Assembly: GCA_945870185.1 (NCBI GenBank)
Contig: CAMBRK010000021.1
Span: 1 to 61,321 of the forward strand
Source: Aureispira sp. CCB-QB1
GTDB lineage: Bacteria; Bacteroidota; Bacteroidia; Chitinophagales; Saprospiraceae
Length of the DNA: 61,321 nucleotides
Direction: 5' to 3'
Made by a program: the position numbers and the translations under genes. Below, in pieces: positions 28,501 through 36,030 of this stretch. The notes under the pieces were generated by a model. It ran no database searches and was not told the DNA's origin. It saw only the letters and a list, made by a program, of their open reading frames with translations. The first letter of the stretch is position 1. Each line of letters begins with the position of its first letter.

Positions 28501-30452
28501 TCATTAAGATTGGCCTTTTGCATCAAAGGAGATGCAGCGAAAAATGCCCCCTGGAAGGCAATACCCTGCATTCTGAGTTGTAATTCAACATCTGTAGCTT
28601 CTTCTCTGGCTATTTTAAATCCATCGACGTAGAAAATGTGAATATCCTGTTCGATGATCACTTTTTGATATGGTGCAGGTATGTTGGCCCATACTTTTTC
28701 GGGTTTTTCCTGGTCGCTCTGGATGATAAAACAACCGCCTCGTTTCAATCCAGCCAAAGCATTAGTATGTTTAAATACATTGGGATCTGGAGACAAAACT
28801 ACATCAACAAAAAAGTATTCACAATTAATTTTAATCGGTTCAGGTGCTGCTGCGAGATAATAGGTAGTAGGTTGACCTTTTTTCTCAGAACCATATTTTG
28901 GATTGGCTTTTATTTCGTAACCTAGGAGTTCATATAGTGTCATGGCAAGGTTCTTACCAGTTGTTATGGCTCCCCAACCACCTATAGAGTGGAATCTTAC
29001 TGTAATGGCATCTTTCGGCATCATATTAGGGTTTTCGCTACCCCTGACGCTCAGTTCTTTGATATTTGGGTATGCGTCGGAAATAGATTCCTGATATAAT
29101 TTTTGTTTAGGTGTATAAGGTACATCTCTGAGAAAATCAATAGAAAGGTAAAACTGTTTTTTATGTTTTCCATTAGGAAGCATGTTTTCTACCGCACCGA
29201 TGATACCTTCAGGCTGTAAGTCTCTGCTTCCCATACCAAATGAACCTGAATAGACATCAGGCATCTCTCCTGGCTTGTAAGTAGTTAATTCAGGATAAGG
29301 CAGTCCATATTGGGTAAAACCGTTTTCTGCACATTTTGACAGCGTAGCCCTTAATTCTCTGGCTATAGGTAGATCTGCAGCAAGCGGCTGATCCAGTCTT
29401 TCTAAGATGACAACACCCTTTTTACCTTTAAGGATTTTTGAAACCAAATCTCCCGGGAATGGGCGGAACATCACCAAATCTACTACCCCTACCTTTATGC
29501 CACGTGTTTCGCGCAGATAATCTGAAACTACCTCCGCACTTGGGATGAGACTTCCCTGACCGAGGATGAGATAGTCCGCATCCTCTGCTTTGTAGGTCAT
29601 CACTCTCGAGTACTTACGGCCGGTGAGTTTAGCATATTCATCAAAAGCCCGATCTGTGAGCTCTTTAATATGATCAAAGAAGAATGGTCTCTGAGACGCT
29701 ACACTCTGCATATAGGAGTCCTGATTTTGCACTATACCGGCCATCATAGGATTATCCACATCCCAGACTTCAGGAATACGACGACGCTGATCACCATAAA
29801 TGATTTTCTGAGCTGGAGTTGGAGTTTCTATAATATCATCAGGCCTTCCTAAGTAATCTCTGATCAGGTTTCTTTCTGGAAGATATAAGGATTCTATGAG
29901 GTGAGTTGTTAAAAATCCATCCTGAGCAATGATACCCGGTGTAAGAGCCAACTCTGCTATTCGGTGGGCGATAATATTCATGTCTGCTACGTGCTGTACA
30001 TTTTTGGCAAATAGCTGGAAGAACCCTGTGTCATCTATAGCATGATAATCGTCATGTCCTGCGTGCACATTCAGGGTGGATTTGGTCATCGCCCGTGCAC
30101 CTATGTTGAGGACATAAGTCAATCTTTTACCTACTGCGGCATATAGTGATTCATGCATGTAGGCAATCCCCTGTCCGGAAGAAAAATTGGCTGCTCTCAA
30201 ACCTGTCATCGAAAGCCCTGCAGTTACTGCTGCTGCTGCATGTTCACCTTCCGGCTCAATAAAAATCAACGGTCGGTCCGATATATTGAGATGTCCTTTG
30301 GCTGCTTCTTCTGCCCAGTATTCACCCATTTGGGTGGATGGTGTGATGGGGTAGGCACCTGCAGCATCTGTGGATTCTCGTTCGCACATAATAGCGGCAG
30401 TATTACCATCCATTACAGTTTTTACACCAGGGTATTTGCTTGACTCGTTCAT
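25548..30452 (-). CDS. nifJ: Pyruvate:ferredoxin oxidoreductase, enlarged form
   Basis: At 1634 residues it is about 400 longer than typical PFOR (about 1170-1230). Domains in order: pyruvate-binding N-terminus with YPITPSTQMGE (34-44); domain II to about 430; gamma domain (about 480-680, FHSIGGWGAITTGKN); first ferredoxin motif CTACGNCYTAC (784-794) and second CKGCMECVNVC (918-928); and a TPP domain starting with ACLGCSE (995-1001) and containing GGDGSMYDIGFQNL (1216-1229). Extra material lies between the Fe-S motifs (about 800-915), inside the TPP domain (helical, about 1010-1115), and at the C-terminus, where CTSCDEC (1563-1569) plus Cys1605 suggest a further cluster. It oxidises pyruvate and CoA to acetyl-CoA and reduced ferredoxin. 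Confidence 0.95.
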   Translation of the reverse strand: MNESSKYPGVKTVMDGNTAAIMCERESTDAAGAYPITPSTQMGEYWAEEAAKGHLNISDRPLIFIEPEGEHAAAAVTAGLSMTGLRAANFSSGQGIAYMHESLYAAVGKRLTYVLNIGARAMTKSTLNVHAGHDDYHAIDDTGFFQLFAKNVQHVADMNIIAHRIAELALTPGIIAQDGFLTTHLIESLYLPERNLIRDYLGRPDDIIETPTPAQKIIYGDQRRRIPEVWDVDNPMMAGIVQNQDSYMQSVASQRPFFFDHIKELTDRAFDEYAKLTGRKYSRVMTYKAEDADYLILGQGSLIPSAEVVSDYLRETRGIKVGVVDLVMFRPFPGDLVSKILKGKKGVVILERLDQPLAADLPIARELRATLSKCAENGFTQYGLPYPELTTYKPGEMPDVYSGSFGMGSRDLQPEGIIGAVENMLPNGKHKKQFYLSIDFLRDVPYTPKQKLYQESISDAYPNIKELSVRGSENPNMMPKDAITVRFHSIGGWGAITTGKNLAMTLYELLGYEIKANPKYGSEKKGQPTTYYLAAAPEPIKINCEYFFVDVVLSPDPNVFKHTNALAGLKRGGCFIIQSDQEKPEKVWANIPAPYQKVIIEQDIHIFYVDGFKIAREEATDVELQLRMQGIAFQGAFFAASPLMQKANLNDVELLKAIEDQLLHKFGSKGQRVVDDNMRVVKRGFDEVREIKVKELGTSSPEKLDGKPALPLPTMLKSTPQSQSKLSDIHRFWEQTGNFYLQGMGNDNITDPFIGLSVMPATTSLFRDMTGIRFDHPSWIPNNCTACGNCYTACPDTAIPGLVSTLSDVLETVVKRVKKNHGNVEVLPKAVRQMESHIRTLMNQPKNGATVNTYIHHAISKAIAESNGDENVVREFGWFKDELGDFDFALTRPYFDLHEKNEPNSGGLFSITINPTTCKGCMECVNVCDDGALKIVPQTEDSIGSMRQQWDLWLDLPNTPKKYNRIDSLEEKIGPLETILLNKDAYLSFASGDGACLGCSEKSVVHIFVATVESLMQPRIEKHLIYLDELIAKLEKIVQQKLITSLDISDTDALTRIIHESQTIDLKVADLAQKLDREKETSPVDQEWLMDITRTLTKLKNLKWKYTQGTTGKGRSSMGMCNSTGCTSVWGSTYPFNPYPFPWANHLFQDSTSMAMGIFEGHMSKMADGFKAIRKAELIVNGNYDAATHDPVFTYFTWEQFTEEEWLMCPPVVALGGDGSMYDIGFQNLSRMMASGKPIKVVVVDTQVYSNTGGQACTSGFIGQVSDMAQYGKVWKGKSEPRKEIGLIAMAHRNTFVLQSTLANTSQMIEGFIDGLMAKRPAIFNIYTTCQPEHGVADDLGVHQAKLAMESRAYPIFQYNPAKGHKIEECLDLSGNPAMDLLWPTYKLKYTEFGMEKTMEVAMTFADFALTEARFRKHFRKVPRDAWNDNMVVLSEFIELSASEREGLFPYIWTVDKKQNLVRVLVAAPIVESCEDRKNFWFMLKELAGLDKVETSIVDIEDKVRKEVVGKIAQGLMQLAGGNSSAILELATQELTSPPVTAASGASTFNAEYMAPWIETESCTSCDECTKINGKIFTYNNNNKAFIQNPNGGSYQDLVKAAEKCTARVIHPGLPADRNEKDIDKWIKRGEKFN

Positions 30453-30666
30453 GATCTTTTCCTATTACCATTTTAATGGCTGCAAGATAAAAAGGATATA
30501 AAGCCAGAAATATGACTTTAATCATTAAGCTTTATGATACAATTCAGATTCAGCTTTTTAGTCAAAAAGTTAATTAATAGTCACCTGCTTTTGATTCGCT
30601 AAGTCAAAAATGGCTCATCAGTCTTAGCTTCGTTCAAACCTTACAGGTTTTTAAAACCTATAAGGT

Positions 30667-31530
30667 CTATCCTTGCCTCTTCTTTTTCCATCTTTTATGA
30701 GACCACAACCAATCTTCGGGTTTGGCTTTAAGGATGGTTTCCAGTTTTTGCATATAGCGTTCTGTAAGCGCCCCTTCAGGTAGGTTTTCTTTTCCGTCTG
30801 TGAGCGCTTCCAAAGTCACTTCATAATACCCACGAGCTACTCTTTGGATATCTACAAACATGACAGGACAATGCAGCATTCTCGAATACTTATCCATACC
30901 GGGCGGACAGGCAGTATCTTGTCCAAAAAAATTGACCCAATGGGCTTTGTCCGAAGAGGTGCTTTGATCACTTACAAAAACAAAAGTAGCCGGATCATTT
31001 TTGTATTGCTCAAAAGCCTTGGATGTATTGGCTATAGAAACCAAGATAAACCCAAATCGGCCTCTTTTGATTTCTGCATATTTGTCAATATATTTATTGG
31101 AAAGTGGCTTGTAAAATCCCATAGAAGGACTTTGAAACCACATAGCATACGAAATCACGCCCCATTCCCAATTGCCGTAGTGCGCTGCTACTTGGATAAC
31201 ACATTGGCCACGGTCGGCATATTTTCTGGCTACTTCAGGGTTGACAAACTTATATCTTTCCAGAAACACTTCTTTCGACATAGAGAATCCTTTGATACTT
31301 TCTACGATGATGTCGCTCAGATTTTTGTAGGATTTTTGGGCTATCAGATCAAGTTCAGTTTTGCTTTGATCCTGAAAACACATTTGCAGTTGTTGCTCTA
31401 CTACTTTACGTCGATATTTTACCACCCGATATAATACCCAAGATAAAAAATCTGATACTTTATAAATCACAGCAAATGGCAAAATGCTAAAAAATGCTGT
31501 AAAAGCTCTAAAAAATAAATATCCAATCAT
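30667..31530 (-). CDS. LpxL/HtrB-family acyltransferase
   Basis: The 287-residue protein has an N-terminal membrane anchor and the family motif AAHYGNWEWG, with the catalytic His and Glu four residues apart. FYKPLSNKYIDKY and DQSTSSDKAHWVNFFG follow. These enzymes add secondary acyl chains to lipid A at the inner face of the cytoplasmic membrane. The family also includes acyltransferases for other lipids, so lipid A is the likely but not certain substrate. It stands alone about 200 bases upstream of nifJ. Confidence 0.85.
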   Translation of the reverse strand: MIGYLFFRAFTAFFSILPFAVIYKVSDFLSWVLYRVVKYRRKVVEQQLQMCFQDQSKTELDLIAQKSYKNLSDIIVESIKGFSMSKEVFLERYKFVNPEVARKYADRGQCVIQVAAHYGNWEWGVISYAMWFQSPSMGFYKPLSNKYIDKYAEIKRGRFGFILVSIANTSKAFEQYKNDPATFVFVSDQSTSSDKAHWVNFFGQDTACPPGMDKYSRMLHCPVMFVDIQRVARGYYEVTLEALTDGKENLPEGALTERYMQKLETILKAKPEDWLWSHKRWKKKRQG

Positions 31531-32637
31531 GGTATATTATTAAATCAAAATGCAAATGTACTGAAAATCAATCAAACCTAATCTCATGCAAAAAAAGATA
31601 TTTGTATAACAAATTGCACAGATTTGGTTAAACCATAAATAACTTGCTGGAAAAATAATAAGAATTTAAAATGTTAATACATTGAGGTTCCTCACGGACG
31701 TTCGGAATGACGAAGTCAGCTGCGGTTTATGGGAGACGAGGGCAGTAATTTCGACCACCGGGAGAAATCTCAAACCGAACTCATACTAACATTTCAAAGC
31801 CTACCTTTTTTTAATTTCCATAAGTTAGAAGTAGTTGGACATTTGTTGTTTGGGCTTGGATAACAAATATCAACGTTAAGAAATAATTAAAATGTGTGAT
31901 TTGTTATACACACAAAAAAGATTAATCATTGACTGAAGTTTCTGACTTTATAAGTAATTGATATATTTATAATTATACATTATAATAATAAATATTTATT
32001 TATTTAATTAATTTCAAATCAGTCAATTAACCTAATTTTACCATTATCGAATGATAAAAAAATTATAAAATTTAACTATTGGCTATAATCTTAGTGCAGC
32101 GGATAATCCGGCCTTTTCATTTTTAGTCAAAACTTTGAAAAATAGCGTTAAAAACAGAAAACTGTATAAGCCAAGACCTGTCACGTCTTTAGTGTGAACG
32201 AAAGTTTAAAGCGATTTGGAATTAACGAAGTTGAACAAATGTATAAAACGGTTCACCAAACCCAAAGGCGAGCCCGCCTGACCACTACGTAATAGGCGGG
32301 CAGGTTTTTTCACGCTGAAGACGTGACGTGTATGTTTAGCTTTTTTTTGAAGTTTTGGCGTTAAGAAAAGGAAAAAAACCTGCCTCGCCGTACCGTCAGG
32401 GCAGGCAGGCTTGACTTTAACGCTAAATACGTGGCAGGTTTGGTTCTTTTGTCTCAAATCCTGCCACGGCTTTATCGTGGACAAAAGAACAGTAAGTAAA
32501 ATTTTACCCCCTATCAATAAATTACAGTAGTACGTTAATTTGATAAGCACAAATTAAAAATAATTACTCCGAAACTTTAGCTATTCACTAATCAAAGCTA
32601 AAAAAGAACGGTATGTTTATGGGATGTTTCTTTTTAT
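31531..32637. repeat. 1.1-kb gene-free region with several dispersed repeats
   Basis: No credible gene. An ATTTCGACC...GAGAAATCTC inverted repeat lies at about 31747-31773, next to TTCCTCACGGACG. A 23-base motif ACCTGTCACGTCTTTAGTGT occurs at 32176-32198 and, inverted and diverged, at 32309-32330 and 32418-32439. GC-rich CCTGCC/GGCAGG blocks surround them. Such material is typical of intergenic repeats in Bacteroidota. The frame open at 32206-32550 is made of these repeats and is not counted as a gene. Confidence 0.65.
32272..32310 (+). terminator. GC-rich hairpin followed by T run
   Basis: GCCCGCCT (32272-32279) pairs with AGGCGGGC (32294-32301) over a 14-base loop and is followed by AGG and six T. 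It looks like a terminator but may simply be part of a repeat, since no plus-strand gene ends here. Confidence 0.45.
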
Positions 32638-35157
32638 TTAAATCTTCACAAATCGCAAAGTCCTGATATGACCTTGGTGTTTGAAAGTTAAAAAATATGT
32701 ACCTGAAATAAGAGAAGCAATTTCTATTTTTTTGGTCTTGTTGATGTTGGATATCATCACTTTTCCATTGACATCTGTGATCATACCTTGACCAAAATCA
32801 TCAATGTCTACATCCAAATAAATTAAATGGGAAGCAGGATTGGGATATAACTTTGGCATTTTAAATGTAGCTATATCATTAGATGAAGATATGACATCCT
32901 TCACATCAAAATCCCAAATACCTCGCCCATAAGTACCAAATCTAGCGGTTTGAGTGGCTGCAATGTACTCTACACTCCAGTATGTTTGATTGGGTGTGAT
33001 GGCACCTGAGAGACTATACCATTTTTTCTTTTCCGCAACATAGACGTATGGTCCTGCTTCTGTGGCAGCAAAAATGAGACTTTCATCCTCATTGGCGGCA
33101 AGCTTAAATACCATTGTTTTAGGTAAGCCGGTACTCATGTCTTTAAATGTCTTACCTCCGTCTTCTGATCGATATACTGGCTTAAAATTATATCCATTGC
33201 CACTCAGATAGACAACGTTATCCTGAACTATGGAAGGCAAGATGCAAGAACCATAAAGATAATGCGCTTCCGAAAGCATACTAGCCGTTCTAGTAAAACT
33301 TTGTCCACTATTTTCAGACCTGTAAAATCTTCCGTTGGTCGTGGCAACAAACCAGATATTTTTATTTTTGGGATGAATAGCAATGGCCGAAATCTGTCCT
33401 CCGCTGATACTAAAATCAAAAGGTAACTGGGTGGCTTCTATTTTATCATTGATATATTCTAGTCTAATAATATGCGAGCCGGTAGAAGACTCGTTGGTAC
33501 TGCCACCCGCAGCCAAAACAACATTTTGAGATGGGTCCGGACCCGGAATGATCGGGGGAATCCACACCGTTTCATTTTTAGAATTGATCTCATATCCAGC
33601 TATGGGGCCGGACTGATTGCGAGGTTTGGAGTAATAACCAATGCTACCGCCCGGGTACACTGACCAAAGACTTTTACCTTTGCCTGTAAAAACGATATGT
33701 CCGTAATCCCCTGAAATATTCTGCTCCAACTCACTCGTCATCTCATCTACTATAAAACCACGCTGCTGTCCCTGATCCTGAGAGCCTGCATAGACGTAAT
33801 ATGGATCCAATGGATCAGTCTTGACATCATAATATTGGGAAACATTCAGATTGGAAATACCGATGTTGAGATGTGATTTTCCATAATCTTCAGAATAGTA
33901 TAGTCCTCCATGATTTCCATTGAGCAAAAATGGAGTGCCATCTTTTTTCTTAAACTCTTTGACCGTCATCATATCTGCGTGCAGTTTATTGTAGATATCA
34001 TCATAATACTCCCACCAATGATTGACCCTAGTCCAGGAGATGCCTCCATTTATGGACCTGAAAGCATCTACTTCGCCCATGAGCATTATTCTAGGATTGG
34101 AAGGACAGATATATACACCCATATCCCAAGGAAATTCTGGAAACGTACTCATAAACTTCCATGTTTGTCCCGAGTTTTTACTCATATAAAACTTCTTTTC
34201 ATTATCAAAAGCATAGACGTGCAGCGTATCTTTGATCGTTACCGCCTGAAGATTGGCCCGTCCATTGGCACCAAAACCCAATGTGCTGTTAGCATTGATT
34301 AAATCCAGTTTTTGAGTAGCCGGATTGTATTGATGTATTCTAGAAGTAGATTCTGATGTTTGCTCTATGACGACGATGTTATCTTTCACCGCATCCCAGG
34401 CCAAAGCTATATTTCTGGTATCTGAGGTCGTAAAAGTACGCAACGTCTGATAGGTAAGGCCTTTGTCTAGAGATACATATACTTTTAAGTCAGCCCAATA
34501 TCCAGATTTCGCGATAAAAAATATCTTATCATCATGGGTGAATTCAGCATCATAAATAGTGCCCTCGGTAGTGGGTGTCACTCCTGCAGCACTTTTCCAT
34601 GTTGTGCCTCCATCTTCTGAGTAATGCGGTACACCTCCAACAGCCGAAACAATACGGGAAGTTCCATTTTGCAATCTGAAGACCTTCAGTAAGTTGGTCG
34701 AAAACCTAAGTTTATCATTGACCAAAGTCCAGTCAAGGCCCGAAATATCGCCTTTGAACATCGGACCATCACCACCTACGGCATATACAATATCTTCTTC
34801 TCGATCATAGTCCACGACCATGATGTTTCCAGCATTATTGTTACTTCCTCTTTCTATCCAGGTACCTTTTACGGTATTATCTGCAAACCACTCTTCATCA
34901 GACCTTTGCTGTACATCATTTCTTAACCATTCCTGATAGGAAGCCAATTGATTGGAAGTTTCCGCGGACCTCCAATTAGAATTTTTGCCACCATGCATAA
35001 GTTCTATCCAAGCCGTCCTTTCTCGAAACGAATCCCCATCTTCACCATTTTGATGAATCTGTGTTTTATCAGTAGGAGCAGGTATCGGTTCAGGTTGTTG
35101 ACAAGAGACTACAAAAAATAATAAAGAAAATACGTAATAAAAAAATTTCATCGACAT
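32638..35157 (-). CDS. Surface BNR/sortilin-type beta-propeller protein with T9SS domain
   Basis: The 839-residue protein begins with a hydrophobic signal ending in FVVSC, which reads as a lipobox. The second ATG at 35151 gives a tighter signal. The body contains repeated Asp-box-like blades: YSEDGGTTWKS, MSKNSGQTWKF, RSINGGISWTRV, RSENSGQSFTR and RSEDGGKTFKDM. The C-terminus (about 765-839) is a type A T9SS sorting domain (KLYPNPASHLIYLDV... LRFVKI). The propeller resembles sialidase/VPS10-like proteins, but no sialidase active-site set is evident, so carbohydrate binding is as likely as hydrolysis. Confidence 0.85.
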   Translation of the reverse strand: MSMKFFYYVFSLLFFVVSCQQPEPIPAPTDKTQIHQNGEDGDSFRERTAWIELMHGGKNSNWRSAETSNQLASYQEWLRNDVQQRSDEEWFADNTVKGTWIERGSNNNAGNIMVVDYDREEDIVYAVGGDGPMFKGDISGLDWTLVNDKLRFSTNLLKVFRLQNGTSRIVSAVGGVPHYSEDGGTTWKSAAGVTPTTEGTIYDAEFTHDDKIFFIAKSGYWADLKVYVSLDKGLTYQTLRTFTTSDTRNIALAWDAVKDNIVVIEQTSESTSRIHQYNPATQKLDLINANSTLGFGANGRANLQAVTIKDTLHVYAFDNEKKFYMSKNSGQTWKFMSTFPEFPWDMGVYICPSNPRIMLMGEVDAFRSINGGISWTRVNHWWEYYDDIYNKLHADMMTVKEFKKKDGTPFLLNGNHGGLYYSEDYGKSHLNIGISNLNVSQYYDVKTDPLDPYYVYAGSQDQGQQRGFIVDEMTSELEQNISGDYGHIVFTGKGKSLWSVYPGGSIGYYSKPRNQSGPIAGYEINSKNETVWIPPIIPGPDPSQNVVLAAGGSTNESSTGSHIIRLEYINDKIEATQLPFDFSISGGQISAIAIHPKNKNIWFVATTNGRFYRSENSGQSFTRTASMLSEAHYLYGSCILPSIVQDNVVYLSGNGYNFKPVYRSEDGGKTFKDMSTGLPKTMVFKLAANEDESLIFAATEAGPYVYVAEKKKWYSLSGAITPNQTYWSVEYIAATQTARFGTYGRGIWDFDVKDVISSSNDIATFKMPKLYPNPASHLIYLDVDIDDFGQGMITDVNGKVMISNINKTKKIEIASLISGTYFLTFKHQGHIRTLRFVKI

Positions 35158-35190
35158 GGATCTAAATAATGTACAAAACTTAATTAATTA

Positions 35191-35198
35191 CAAAAGTA
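35191..35198 (-). promoter_or_regulatory. -7 element for the BNR-type gene
   Basis: Minus-strand TACTTTTG matches TAnnTTTG, 33 bases before the ATG at 35157. No good -33 TTTG was seen. Confidence 0.4.
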
Positions 35199-35264
35199 AG
35201 GGTTAAAAGTTAAACTCATTATATCCGATAGAAAATAATTAGGAATTTGTCATATTGAAGACAC

Positions 35265-35800
35265 TTGTGTACGTCCCTACTATGTTATCGTTTTACAGAT
35301 TTTAAAATTTGGGCGTGTCTTTCCGCAATGCTACAGGTCAGGCTTAGACAATGTTTTAGCCGCTTTCGCGGTTCCTTAACTTCGAGTACTGTTGTACTCG
35401 AGCCTTTGGCATCGTTCAGTCATGTGCTCGCTCCCATCCTGCACGCATGACCCATCATTACGAAAAGTTATTTAATCAACGAATACTTCAACTACTAAAC
35501 CTTCAAATGCCCCAGCGGGACAATTCTGTTTGGAACACTCAGACACAAGCTTAAGTTACATCATCAGCCCCAGATGGGCCATACCGTTTGTAACACCCAT
35601 AAATCACACTACATAGAACTCCGTAAGAGTGACCCAAAATCCCCATTCACATGATCAACTCATTACCTCAAATGCCCCAGCGGGGCCATAAAGTTTATAA
35701 CTTTAAAATAACAAACACATATAGAACTCCGTAGGATTGACCCAAAGCACAATTCAAACTACGACCACTAGAACAACTGCCCAATGCATTGCATACGTCC
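35265..35800. repeat. Cluster of dispersed intergenic repeats
   Basis: The first block (about 35300-35455) reads TTTGGGCGTGTCTTTCCGCA...CTACAGGTCAG...CTCGCTCCCATCCTGCACGC; a related copy starts near 43600. The second block is duplicated: CAAATGCCCCAGCGGG at 35504-35519 and 35669-35684, each followed by ACATAGAACTCCGTA / TATAGAACTCCGTA and GACCCAAA (35611-35638 and 35720-35745). TACGTCCCTAC occurs at both ends of the cluster. No gene is present. Confidence 0.7.
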
Positions 35801-36030
35801 CTACCCAACTCATAATTATTCGAATGAATAACCACCTGCCAAGTTAAAAACTTTTATATCTTAAAAATACAGCTAATAGATTAACAATAAATATAAAACA
35901 AATAATAATAACAAAAATATAAACTCAGAATAGAGAAAAAATAATTTTTTAATCACCGAAATAAAATAATTGTCTTACATTGTGTCGTATTTTGCAATTT
36001 ATAAATAATTTAAAGTCAAAGCCATATTTA

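Noticed and set aside
32206-32550. 114-codon open frame on the minus strand
   Set aside because: It is built from GC-rich inverted repeats and dispersed motifs, has no domain or signal, and its composition follows the repeats.
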